Of a stretch of 64,000 nt of DNA, positions 53,701 to 64,000 are shown one piece after another (the first letter of the stretch is position 1; the number at the start of each line of letters is the position of its first letter). The notes under the pieces are model-generated. The model saw only the letters and a program-made list of their open reading frames with translations, did not search any database and was not told the DNA's origin. The position numbers and the translations under genes are program-made. The DNA is from Brachypodius melanocephalos (taxonomy: Eukaryota > Chordata > Aves > Passeriformes > Pycnonotidae), in NCBI GenBank assembly GCA_013398615.1, contig VZSR01003282.1, positions 6,092,901 through 6,156,900 of the forward strand, read 5' to 3'.

Positions 53701-54337
53701 GAGCAAAAACTGGCATTATTTTTAAATTAGAATTGTGTGTTAGTTGTCTGCAAATAAATGTCTTTGCCCAGCTGCAAATCACAGACATTAAGGCCTCACA
53801 ATCATGAGTTGCCACTAAAAATAATTTTCTTCCTGCCTTTTTTTTTTTCCCCTTGTAAATCTGTGCAGACTTAGGAGCTTTGTTTTGTTATATTTTCTTC
53901 CTTTGTTGTCATTGCTCCATTCCTAACAGCTGGGGGGGGGGAACGTTGCAAAGCAATTGCAAGTAGTTCGTTGATTATAAAAAATGAAGTTGTATAAGAA
54001 TTAATTTTGAATTAATTTTTTTACCTCAGTTGGAAAAAACTGCAGAAATTAGTACACACTGGAATTTATACTGACAGGCAGACTAAGCAAACAGCAGTAT
54101 ACTGTGGTTCTGAAAATATCAAACATTTTGGGTTTTTTTGGCCAACTACACTAACTTCAGAGTAGCTACCACTAAAAAAGCAGTTCTGTATGCCTTGAAA
54201 AGATTTTTCTGGATCAAAATACAGAATGCTTATATCTTGTAGTGTTAAATTTTGTTAAAGATACTAAGACCCAGAAGACCTTGCCCATTTTTTCATGGAA
54301 GGAACACTATATTTGAGTTACACAGTGCAGTGGGTAC

Positions 54338-54375
54338 CTATAGAATCCCAGAATGGTTAAAATACCTTTAAGAAA
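54338..54375 (-). mobile_element. Possible CR1 3' tip remnant
   Basis: ATAGAATCCCAGAATGGTT followed by ACCTTTAAG resembles the inverted CR1 3' end (ATAGAATCACAGAATGGTT before the CCTTTAAG part) with an internal deletion. It is too short to be sure. Confidence 0.3.
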
Positions 54376-55022
54376 TTCATGCCAAAGATGGCATTTAATG
54401 TTTACAAAATGTAAATATGCTGAACAGAGTTTACTATTTATGACTGGGGACTCAGAATTGTCATTGTCTTTACACAGAGTGTCATTGCCAAGTGACTTCA
54501 AAATGGGCAAAAAATCAAATTCATTTTCTAATACTTTAGCTGGTACAGTTGGTGGGGGAGAGGGAGTGTCTGCTTCTATTTCAAAACAAATGTGACAGCT
54601 CTGGAAAGCACATTTATAAAATCAATCTGACATATAAATAATCCTTAATCATGAAGCAGCAAAAACATTGCTGTTTCTGAAAGACAAAAGAAAATTAAAG
54701 ATACACTTCTTGCCTTGGAAATGTCTCTTATGATTACAATTACTCTATCCCTGGACCTCAGCAGAAATTCAGTTTTGCAATTTCAAGTTCTGCAGTAATG
54801 CCAGCAAACTGAATAAATATTTTTAGAATAATTGTTGTACTTATTTTCATACCAAATTCACTTTTTGTGGGTGATATCTGGAGGAATGAACTTTTTTTTT
54901 TATTTCATTGGTTCTGTAAATCCAGAATTTAAATTTATAGTAAACAGTTTGTAAGTATTGTTTTATGTATTATATTTAGTAGTAATTTCTGCTTTTCCTC
55001 TCCATTTTTGTTTCTTATTTAG

Positions 55023-55041
55023 GTGTATGATTGCTGATGAG
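55023..55041 (+). CDS. ZRANB3: ZRANB3 19-nt microexon (residues 51-57)
   Basis: The microexon GTGTATGATTGCTGATGAG completes codon 51 (AG|G, Arg) and encodes CMIADE, matching mammalian CMVADE. These residues directly precede MGLGKT, so helicase motif I (DEMGLGKT) is split across two exons. The acceptor is TTTCTTATTTAG and the donor is GAG|GTAAGTGA, a strong match that would help recognition of so small an exon. Its length is not a multiple of three, so skipping it would shift the frame and destroy the ATPase. The introns are about 12.7 kb on the left and 2.6 kb on the right. Confidence 0.95.
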
Positions 55042-57641
55042 GTAAGTGATATTCCTGTTCCTCTCACACTGTTTTTTCTGGTGTTAATGCACTTTGTGCA
55101 GATATGACTTTTTTTGTTTGAGAGGTGTGGGCAGAAAGGCTGGTAGTGAAAGAATCCTAATTCCTGTGATAGTCAGCAGATATCCTGCAAATACCTAAAT
55201 GAGGGAAAAATTGAAACCTGACATGAGTTTAGAAGAATCCTTGAGAAAACTTAAAAGGTTACTTTTAATTGTAGGTTAAATCTCCTGTACTGTTACATTT
55301 TAAAAACTCTGACTCAGTTGATTTTTATTAAATGCATAGTGAGCTATTTTTAATGCATTAGTAGACATTCCTGGCCCAAAGAGATTTTTAACAGATATGC
55401 TTTTTTTTAAAGTGCACTAATCAAGCAGTAATAATAAAATTCATTGAGTCCATACATTTGAAAATATATGTTAATATTTCCGTATTAGGGAAATCTGAGT
55501 CCAGCATTTCTTCCCACAGATAAAATATTTTTGTAATAATGTTCTTGATGAGTTATCACATAAAATCTTTCTGAAAAAGAGAATTGCTGTAGTCTCACAG
55601 TTCTAATTTGGGTTTTCTTGACACACTAGGAGGGAGAGGGAGATGAATTATTGGGATTTAAGCATCTCCTCATACTATAAAACTCTCATTACATTTGGAG
55701 ATAAACTATCCCGGTATAGAATGCGAAGTATCTGGGAGCTGTGGAGAATACAAAAGTATTCAGGGGCAGAGAAAAGGGAAGCTTGGGAAAAATCAAAATA
55801 TCAACAGTTTCAGTTGCTGCTGAAAAGTAGCTATTTTTTTATTAACACAGTTTATTTCCTCCTTGAACTAGAAAATGAGCTGTGCATAATTATGTTAGCA
55901 ATAAAAAGTCCTGGAAGATACATTTATTCCAAAATAAACATGGTATATTTTGTAATGACAATTGGTGTGGCACTGGAGGAAGTATCATGCAGTGATGTGT
56001 ATCCTGTGCTTTTTCACCTATCTCATAATAAGAAAATTTTGGTAAAATTAAATATCAGTATTGTGAGTTTGTATGGAAAAAGAAATTACGGAGAAAAATT
56101 CAAGATCAGAGAATTACTGTACATATCCCTGGATTGTGTAACTGTGTAAGGATTAAAGTAAGATAGAAACAGTATTTTTTGAAAAGTAATCTACAAATAT
56201 ATTTCCATTTTTTTCTCAGAGTGGGGACAGACAAATTTTTCCCCCAAAATTCCAGTGTCATCCATTTCCGTGCTAGAGGAAGACGGGTTTATATCAGAAC
56301 CCAAGGCCATAATGTTTTCTCCAGTTTTTCTAGTGTCTCATGTTGTGTTATCTAGCCTGCTGATGGGCTCTGTGGGATCTGCATGCAGCCCTGGGTGTGC
56401 TGATGCCAAGAGCTCTGCTTTTATTCCATCTTCATTTCAACTCAGTGCCTGCATTATCACCAGGGACTGCACAGCCTGAGTTAGGGACACAGCCATGGCA
56501 GAAAACTAAAAATCAGTGTTATTTTGGATTTGTTTTCCAATGACCTAGAAACTACTGGTGACACAAAGGGAACTTGCAGGAAAATTTTAATGAAAACTTG
56601 ACAATTTTGAATGAAAACTGAGTATCACAGCAGCTTTCCTATTATTTTCTTTCTAGTAATAGTAGAAAAATTCACTGGTTTTTTTTTGTACTTGGGAAAC
56701 CATATCATTACATCAGTCCATTTAGACTCAATACTGGAGGTGTAAGTTGTTGTTCTATGTCTCACTGCTGTGAGTAGTGAGATAGCAGCAAATCACTGAA
56801 ATATCTCTGGACTCCGTGGGATACCTGCACAGAGCATTTTAAGGCCCATCTCTGCTTTGGTGTTTCACAGGAGTTGGGAACTATCTCTTGCCATGTGAAC
56901 AAGCAGAGGAAATAGCTGCATTCTTTGATAAAATCTTGGGGAGGGGGTGTAATATTTGTTAAACAAAACCCTAAATTTTGAATTTTTGCCATGATTATTC
57001 ACCTATGGGAATGTTCCCACCTTGACAATATGAAGCAAGTACTTACCTGTTAAATATAAATCTGTTCATTGAATCTCCTGCTTCTCTGTCCATTTGAATT
57101 CTCACTAGCTGGGCTTTCTTATGTTACAGGCCAAAGAAAAACCATCAGCTCTAGTGAATCAGAGCAATAGTTTTTTTTTGTTGTCCCACTGGGTCAAACC
57201 CAGAGCTCTTCCCACAGGTGTTTGTTCTTCACTTGCCTGTGCAATTGAGGACAAAGTTGTTATTGTGAAAAGGCATCCTATATTTTTCTTTCTTTTGCAT
57301 AGTCTTTTAAAAATGTTTTTGGTAGTTTAACAAGTTAAAGAGTTTGATTTTAGTCTCTCCTGTTAAGACCCTGAACTGAAAATCTTCTGAGATTAATGGA
57401 AATGCTGCTTCTGACTTTGTTGAGCTAACCAGGTATAAATGTATTAATCCATTTAATCTTGTTTCATAAAAGGTGATCTATGGTAAAAGAGTGATAATTA
57501 AATACATGCTATGTAAGTAGTTCTTTGACTGGGTTTCCTTTATTTGGTTTTGTCTTTGCAAATTCTTCTGGGTTCTTCTGAATATGCTTTCTGAGCAGAG
57601 ATTTCTGGTTTTAATGTTGTTCTTTTCTTTTGTTTTCCCAG
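55042..57641 (+). other. ZRANB3: ZRANB3 intron after the microexon (2.6 kb)
   Basis: This intron contains a 168-codon open frame at 55643-56149 without recognisable homology and no other notable feature. Splicing from GAG|GTAAGTGA to the CCCAG acceptor keeps the ZRANB3 frame. Confidence 0.88.
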
Positions 57642-57820
57642 ATGGGGCTAGGAAAAACAATTCAAGCAATTGCCATTTCATATTACTATAAAAATGAATG
57701 GCCTCTCTTAATTGTAGTGCCTTCCTCTCTGAGATACCCTTGGGTGGATGAGATGGAGAAGTGGATTCCAGAACTCTCTCCAGATGACATTAGCATCATT
57801 CAGAACAAAACTGATATTGG
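57642..57820 (+). CDS. ZRANB3: ZRANB3 exon with Walker A motif (residues 58-116)
   Basis: This exon begins MGLGKTIQAIAISYYYKNEW and encodes the Walker A motif GLGKT (K62 in this numbering), which binds ATP phosphates. Motif Ia follows in LLIVVPSSLRYPW, then the helical EMEKWIPELSPDD segment. It matches mammalian ZRANB3 nearly residue by residue (for example WPLLIVVPSSLRYPW). The acceptor is TTTTGTTTTCCCAG and the donor is TTGG|GTGAGTAC at 57821. It holds 59 full codons plus two bases (GG) that complete a Gly codon in the next exon. Reading through the donor gives a stop at once. Confidence 0.97.
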
Positions 57821-57859
57821 GTGAGTACAGTTTGTTACTCTTCTCTAGAAAGGCTTGCT

Positions 57860-57888
57860 CATCACCCCCTGCTCAAGCAGGGCCACCA
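57860..57888 (-). mobile_element. Possible CR1 fragment next to minisatellite
   Basis: CCCCCTGCTCAAGCAGGGCC is like an inverted piece of the CR1 3' region (GGCCCTGCTTGAGCAGGGGG). Only about 25 nt is recognisable, and it contains its own CCTGCTCAAGCAGG near-palindrome, so the match could be chance. Confidence 0.35.
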
Positions 57889-57951
57889 TCTGGGCTATCA
57901 GAAACACCCTCTGGGCTATCAGATACACCCTCTGGGCTGTCAGCCACTCCT
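57889..57951 (+). repeat. 21-bp tandem repeat, three copies
   Basis: The unit TCTGGGCTATCAGAAACACC plus C is repeated three times. Copies 1 and 2 differ by one base and copy 3 is more diverged. It begins 68 nt after the donor of the Walker A exon. Confidence 0.9.
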
Positions 57952-60088
57952 CCCAGTTTTCTGTTACTGTATTACAGTAGTTACTCATTTTCTTAGAGAG
58001 GCATCTGCTTTTTGCAAAGTAGCAAATGCTTGTCTGCTGGAAATTAGATGACTTCAGTGTGTCTCAAATTGAACATACACAGTTATTTCTCAACTCTGAT
58101 GAATTCATCAGCTTCTGTAAAACGTTTTTGGAGAACTTCTGGTGTACATTACAAAATAAGGAAGTAATTACTGTTAGAATTCCATTTAGCATGCTGAGAA
58201 ATTTTGTAAGTTCGAATAAGTAATCCCTAAATAACTGAAAAGGTCATCATGACCTACGCTTTCTATCTTTAGACTTAATAGCATGAATTCATCAGAGAGG
58301 CTGTCTTGGGTGTTATTAGGATAACTCTGCCATAACCCTGAATTGCAAGGGTAGTTTTTGTCTGTTTTACTGTAAATGACTTGGTTGATTTTATGGTAGT
58401 GTTTAGATGTTGTTCTAAAACTTCAGTGGGAGGGAGACTGATCTTCATGTTTTCTGGGAATATCAGAAGATGACTTGACTGCTAAGATGTGTTGCTTGGA
58501 ACCTTCCTGGTAATCACAGAAATCCAACTGAAAATGCATTTTGAAAGCTTCATCAAAGGGTAATTCCTGCTGATAGTCCAAATTTAAGTTCATCACAGGA
58601 ACATGGAAACTAAAATTACTTTTTTTAAAAAGATATTTATGTAAAAGGCATTCAGTGCTTATAGTGCTGGGTGCAGAAAAGGGGAAATGTGGACTAGGGA
58701 AAATTAAATAGCAAATGAAATTCTGTTCTTTTAAGATTTTGTAAAGGAGTAGACCTTAACCATTATTACTTACTTTTATTCAAAAACTAGGGAAGATGTT
58801 AACTTGGGTTTCTGCTCATTGAACTTCCAGAAGGCTCAATAGCTATAAGTGAGGTTGCTGTTGAACTAATTAATATTTTAAAATCAAAAAGTGTTTCATG
58901 CATTTGTAAGAAAATGCAAAAATATAGCTGCCAAACTTGGTTCAGCATTTTGTTAAATTCTGCTTCCATATGTTAATATTTGATTTCTCTCAGTTTAATA
59001 CTTTGCTTTTCTTCAAAACTTCAGGAGCTAAATTTACAGCTTGCGTGTTAACTTCTTGATTAAAACAGGTTAAAATCAATGTAGGCATCAGTTTAAGTTC
59101 GTAATTTCTGGCCACATTTGAAAATGGAAGTTTCTTGAATAAATTTGTTCCACTAAAATAAATAAGTTTATTTGTATTTTTTTAATGCACCCTTCAGAAA
59201 GGACAAGAGAAATTTGTGTTTTCCTGGTTGCTACATATATCTGTACAGTGAGAGCCAGAGCCTGCAGTGCCCACAGTGCCAAGTGCTCAAAGCACTGCAC
59301 CTTCCATATCCAGGAGCATCAATGTGTAGATGCATTTACTTACTTCCTCTTAAATCCTCAAGGAAACTTCAGCTTGCTTGGTGTCTTCATGTCTTGCTCC
59401 TAAAGAACAAACAGAAACGATGCCAGTAGAACAGGGGTGTCTGACAGATGGGTAGACCAGCTATGACCCTCTCATCCTGGTGATTTGTGTCTGACAGCTT
59501 TGAGTTCCTGTGCTGCTCCTGAAGGGCCACACTGCTCCCTAGTGATTTTAAAATCAATTCGTGCCTTGGACCTGTATACATCTGGAAATGTGTTATAAAA
59601 AGTTCATTTTCAAATAAAGACTAATTTTTCATCTTGTGCCATGTTGACTCCCTGCTTCCAGGTTTTTGTGGTTTTTTTCCTTGTTCTGTTTGTGAGGGGA
59701 CTCTTTGTACCCAGAGTAGTAGAAAACTTGCACAGAGACATTATTACTTCAGGTGTTTGGGTGCTAATAAAGATCTTGGCTTTGTGTGGATTTTTCCAAT
59801 GGGATGCCCCTGAAAAGGAGCACAGGGGAAGCAATGCATCCAGATAGATGAAATTCCTTTGAAATGCAATGTGTGTCTTCTGAAAATGGTTACGAAATGT
59901 GTGTGGCTGATAAGTGTGAGATGTTTTAAACACCAAAAGCTGTTGTTGTTAGCCTGACAGCCCACATGCCAATCAATCCAAAAGGAGACAAACATACCTT
60001 CTGAGATTAGTTTTGTATAATCTCTTTGCTAAATTAGTTGTCCTACAATAAAAATTTACTAAGAAAACTTGTGAATTTTCTCTTTCAG

Positions 60089-60320
60089 GGGAATATCAAC
60101 GAGCAAAGTAACGATTCTGGGGTATGGGCTGTTAACATCTGATGCACAGACTTTGGTAGACACTTTGTACAGGCAGAACTTTAAGGTGGTGGTGATTGAT
60201 GAGTCACACTACATGAAATCCAGAAATGCCACCCGTAGCAAGATTTTACTGCCAATTGTGCAGAAAGCTCTCAGAGCTGTTCTCCTTACTGGAACTCCTG
60301 CTCTAGGAAGACCTGAAGAG
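60089..60320 (+). CDS. ZRANB3: ZRANB3 exon with DESH box and motif III (residues 117-194)
   Basis: The exon encodes GISTSKVTILGYGLLTSDAQ, then motif II as VVVIDESHYMKSRNATRSKI (D154, E155 in this numbering, coordinating Mg and activating water). Motif III follows as LLTGTPALGRPEE. The DESH form of the Walker B box and the TGTPALGRPEE run are characteristic of ZRANB3 and its relative SMARCAL1; overall agreement favours ZRANB3. The acceptor is TTTTCTCTTTCAG. The donor is GAAGAG|GTATTTG, somewhat weak after +4. It begins by completing the Gly codon and ends in phase 0. Confidence 0.97.
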
Positions 60321-62022
60321 GTATTTGACATGTTGTGTTTTGGTTTTTTGGGGGTTTTTTTTGAGGATGGTATGAGTAATAAATGAACAGTTTTGTTGAA
60401 TATATGCAATAACATGCAGCACTAGCTGCCTTAAGAAGGACAAGTATAAGAAACTAAACAAATGTCTTTTGTTGGAGTTGACAAACCTGTCAACAGTTTA
60501 CAAACCTGTTTCAAGCTTGTGCACAGGTGACTTGAGACAGTGTTTCTTGTAAGGAATTAATCTTGGATGTTACAGACTGATTGTCAGATGAAATAGAAAA
60601 TAAAGAGCCTAAGAGAGAACTGCTTGTTTCTCCTGGGTAGGGGAGTCTTTGGTAGACAAGATCTCATATCAAATCATCTACTTCATCATCTGACAAAGAT
60701 AGTCCTTAGTTTATCACTGTCTTTTAAATATTCCTTATGTTCACCTAAGTGGAAAAAAAATGCAGGCTGTGCTTGTTGCATATCCAGAATGACAAATTTT
60801 CCTTTGAAGGAAGGTCAGCTTATGGAATTAGAGAGGAGCAGAGAGGTAACAAAAACCCTCTTGGGTTTTATACTGAACCCAAGACAACTCTGTTTATTTA
60901 TCAAATGTAGGGGAAAATGGAATATGAGAGCTGATTTGTATTCAGGGAACTTAAAAGAGTTACATAAATAGTATTTTATGCTTCAGAATTCCTCACTGTG
61001 TAAATAGAACTTATGCCAAGATCCTTTATGAGTTTAATTTGTTCAAAGGGGTGATAACTTGAGGAAGATATCCATGGTATGGAAAAGGGCTTGGTATATC
61101 ATGAGTACTTATCTAAAAATTTAATATGAATATTTATGTTTATGGGTGTGGATAATTACTGAAACTTCCTGTACAAAGACATTGCAACCAACCCTGGATG
61201 AAGAATTGAAGTTAGGGTGTCTTATACCTTTATGTAGTGCATGGATACTGAGAGCAGTATCACTGTTAAAGGTCTTCAGAGGAAACTCCATACAAGCTGT
61301 CCTTGACCACAGCAATGGGATCAAAATTCATGACCAAATGGAAAACAATTTGAGATTTTTTTTTTGTGATACTGATGTTCTTCAGTGGCTTACAAGGCAG
61401 ACTATAAAAAGCATTAAATATCTTTAATCAGTTTTGTGTCAGAATCTTTATGTAAAGTCTTTAAATGATCTCAGAAACCAGGAAGCTTTGACAGTATAAC
61501 AGCTTGTAAAGCAGGATTTATCCTGGTTAAGGACATCTAAAGTGGAATTTACCCCTCCTGCTACTTAGCAGGTAAAAAAAGCTGTGAAATTTCTGGTCTG
61601 TATTGAAATTGTCCATTTTCTGAAGTAAAACTTAAGAATTGAGTAGGTTTTTCATGTATTTTAGGAGGAAGCAGACCACTCATGCAATACCTGCACTGAA
61701 GCTTTGCAGAAGCCCTTGTACCTGGCAAACGATAAAAAACGTATTTTTAGGAATAACTTCATCTCATCCATGTTTTCTTGTTCAGTGTGAATCTTTCCCA
61801 AGCTGTCAGTGCTGTTACAGTGGTCTGAGTGCTCTGCTGTCCTCTCTGAAGATTCTTGTGTCTTGTGGAATTTATTTCGCATGCAGGCCAAGCTGTGTGG
61901 TTTTTGTGCAAATATTAAATGTAAACTTAGCACTAAGAACCATGTATTGATCATTTCTGATTAGTCTTACATTCACAGGCAATTTTTAGTTGTTCACTGA
62001 TGCTATTTTACTTTTTATGCAG
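60321..62022 (+). other. ZRANB3: ZRANB3 intron after the DESH exon (1.7 kb)
   Basis: This is ordinary T-rich intron with no repeat or gene recognised. Confidence 0.88.
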
Positions 62023-62108
62023 CTCTTCATGCAGATTGAGGCACTGTTTCCAAGAAGGTTTGGAACTTGGAGTGAATATGCTAAAAAATACTGTGATGCT
62101 CGTGTCAG
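62023..62108 (+). CDS. ZRANB3: ZRANB3 exon encoding residues 195-222 and part of 223
   Basis: The exon encodes LFMQIEALFPRRFGTWSEYA then KKYCDARV, matching the mammalian LFMQIEALFPQKFGRWTDYA segment. It lies in the first RecA-like lobe after motif III. The acceptor is TTACTTTTTATGCAG and the donor is GTCAG|GTATCATT at 62109. It ends with two bases of an Arg codon. The expected next exon (starting near YFGKRPQWD in mammals) was not found to the right. Confidence 0.96.
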
Positions 62109-64000
62109 GTATCATTGCCCTTGCTTATTTACATTCTTATGAATATCTTTGATTTTTCTTGTCATGCCAAGAGAGAGAATCAGTAGGTAGTACCTCTACT
62201 GCTCTGTCACACAATCTTGCTTTAAAACCCAGGGTCAGCTATCATTTCTTCCATCAAAGAGCATTGGCAAAAGGAGAAGACTGATTAAATTAATTAATTA
62301 ACACTATTAACACTGTTAAAGTTTGAAATAAAGTTGAAGCATTCTTTTAAATAAAATTATTTATACATTTACTGTTGTTAGTAGGAGCTGTAGAGATTTT
62401 TCCTTCAGAACTGGAGTTTTTGACTCTCAGTCTTAAGCTCATGGTCACGTAATAATTTATATCTCTCTTTATTATGGGATCCAGGTTTTTTGCTACCTCA
62501 CCACATTTGGGTGGGAAAAAAGGTCCAATACTTGTCTCTGTATTTCACAGGCTGACTGTCTTAGCTAAAAATTTCATATCTACAACTTTGCATGCATTCA
62601 GAATAACAGATTTTTGTCAGCTAAATTGGCTAGCATTTAGATTTAATTTTTACAATAATAATTACATGGTTTAATTTTCATAAAACTTGTTTTTCTCCCT
62701 CCATCATATGTACTTTATCAGTATTTAACTTCAAATAACATGGAAGATCACTGTCTAATTTTCACACAGAGAAATGCTATTTTTTCCATGGTGTTTTGAC
62801 TGAATGCATCTGTAATTTTCACACCACAAGTGTGCGTGGGTACAGCATGGTTAGCTACTCAATCATAGATGATTATCTTATTTTTGGAATACCATAAATG
62901 TAATAAAAATCAAGTTCAGGGTTTGGCAAGCATTCAATGAATAACTTTTTCTTCGTGACTTGGCTGGAACAAAACATCCTGTGGTAATAAACTCGATAGG
63001 ATTATTTTATGCAGCACTTCCTGTGAAAATGTGGATGGTTTTTCCTTGGGTGTCCATAGACACCTGTTTTAAAGATGAAGTCCAAACTATTTCTATGAGG
63101 CTTAGCCTGCCATTTCTGTCCCATCCCCAATGCTGAGGGTGGAGGAAGGAGGCCTTTAGAAAGACAAATATAAATAGACCAATGAAGGGATATGAGCAAA
63201 AGATGTTGCTGTCTTCCATCTGTGCCATTTTTACTTCACCAGTGCAGAAGGGACTCCCTCAGCCCCTTTCCCAAATGATTATATTCAGCTAATTCAGCTA
63301 ATTAGAACACTGTTGATAAAGTCAATAAGGCTTAAAAATCTCTAAATGATTTTGGGGGTTTTGTGGCTGTTTGTTTGGTCTTTTAATAAAAATTACGTGC
63401 TTGTAACACATTCTTCTGGCCCTGGAAAATCCTACCTGGGCTTTTGTCCAAATCTCTCATGTTCATTATTTTATTGTCTCCTGGCGATGCTGACAGAGAA
63501 AAGCTGCTGTTCCTGCTGCAACACTTCCTCAAAAACAGCAAAGCAAGGAAAGAATAAGGAAAACTGAGTAAATAAATTCTTTCTCTTTTCAGCCTTTAGC
63601 TTCTTAATGCTAAACCTTCGTCTTTCTATTTAACCTTGCTCATTAAATAGTATTACTTTTAAAGATGATAGCTTAAGCTTTAAATCCTGTCTCTGGCAGT
63701 AACTAAGAAGGAATTCTTAAGGAGGGAAAGAAAAGAATATTGATGGTGATATTTGCAGTTTTCATGATGACTTTCCTGTCTGTAATATAATAAAAATTAT
63801 TCCCGTGGTGGTATATTCTTCTCATTAGTCCATTGAAACAGGAGTTCCAAAATTAAACCTGAAACTTCTGTTTCCTGTGGCCAATGAAGTGTGGGAAGCT
63901 GGGAATAGACAGAGGATTGTGTGCAGGTGATGGGCAGTGACTCCTGCAGGCAGTGGTAGCTGCTGGGAAGCTGAAGCACGCTTTCATATCCAACAGTGTG
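62109..64000 (+). other. ZRANB3: ZRANB3 intron running off the right edge
   Basis: This is partial intron. I looked for the next exon of the SNF2 core on the plus strand and did not see it before the end of the window. Nothing else could be identified. Confidence 0.8.

Larger units (their letters stand above)
42301..55022 (+). other. ZRANB3: ZRANB3 intron before the microexon (12.7 kb)
   Basis: This is the largest ZRANB3 intron here, T-rich on the plus strand. I saw no further coding exon, and the reading frame joins correctly across it. It holds a pyrimidine-rich stretch at about 46.9-47.2 kb, a purine-rich stretch at about 48.0-48.6 kb, a G10 run at 53932-53941 and a hairpin at 44747-44772. 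Confidence 0.88.
57821..60088 (+). other. ZRANB3: ZRANB3 intron between Walker A and DESH exons (2.3 kb)
   Basis: This intron contains a three-copy 21-bp tandem repeat close to its left end, next to a possible CR1 remnant. Nothing else could be identified. Confidence 0.88.
38450..64000 (+). other. ZRANB3: ZRANB3 gene, 5' portion (gene span, partial)
   Basis: The plus-strand gene span starts in the CpG island and runs off the right edge. Five coding exons join in frame to give residues 1-223 of a SNF2-family ATPase matching ZRANB3. ZRANB3 is recruited by polyubiquitinated PCNA and RPA-coated DNA, anneals strands, remodels stalled forks and carries an HNH nuclease domain. The NZF finger, PCNA-binding motifs and HNH domain lie beyond this window. 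The left boundary is approximate. Confidence 0.9.

Noticed and set aside
59641..59847. Short hydrophobic plus-strand frame in a ZRANB3 intron
   Set aside because: No splice-site support, no motif, and the ZRANB3 frame joins correctly without it.

Overview
This is vertebrate nuclear DNA, almost certainly from a bird. It has long AT-rich introns, GT-AG spliced exons, one CpG island, and two 5'-truncated CR1 LINE 3' ends of the kind common in avian genomes. I saw no SINE-like families. CR1 sequence structure points to a bird, possibly a songbird, but I could not run a species search.

The window holds the 5' parts of two divergently transcribed genes that share a CpG island at about 37.8-39.3 kb. 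Leftward on the minus strand is R3HDM1, with three coding exons at 8661-8831 (coding part), 1640-1681 and 1103-1192. They encode residues 1-101, the region before the R3H domain. Rightward on the plus strand is ZRANB3, a SNF2-family DNA annealing helicase and endonuclease that acts in replication-fork restart. Its first five coding exons are at 42149-42300, 55023-55041 (a 19-nt microexon), 57642-57820, 60089-60320 and 62023-62108. They encode residues 1-223, including helicase motifs I, Ia, II and III. Both genes run off the window. This head-to-head arrangement is the one I recall for mammalian chromosomes (human 2q21.3).

By region: 1-8.9 kb holds the R3HDM1 coding exons and small introns. 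8.9-37.7 kb is the very long first intron of R3HDM1, with one possible extra exon at 9704-9912, a 100-bp assembly gap at 19172-19271 beside a small GC-rich patch, and one clear CR1 copy at 27.55-27.99 kb. 37.8-39.3 kb is the bidirectional promoter, with three CCAAT boxes and a ZNF143/THAP11-type motif. 39.3-64 kb is ZRANB3, with a second CR1 copy in intron 1.

Most of the window is intron. No tRNA, rRNA, CRISPR array or bacterial feature is present. I saw no convincing undescribed system. The observations most worth checking are the microexon that splits the ATP-binding motif, the promoter architecture, the strand-composition flip at the promoter, the GC-rich patch beside the gap, and the unassigned candidate exon.
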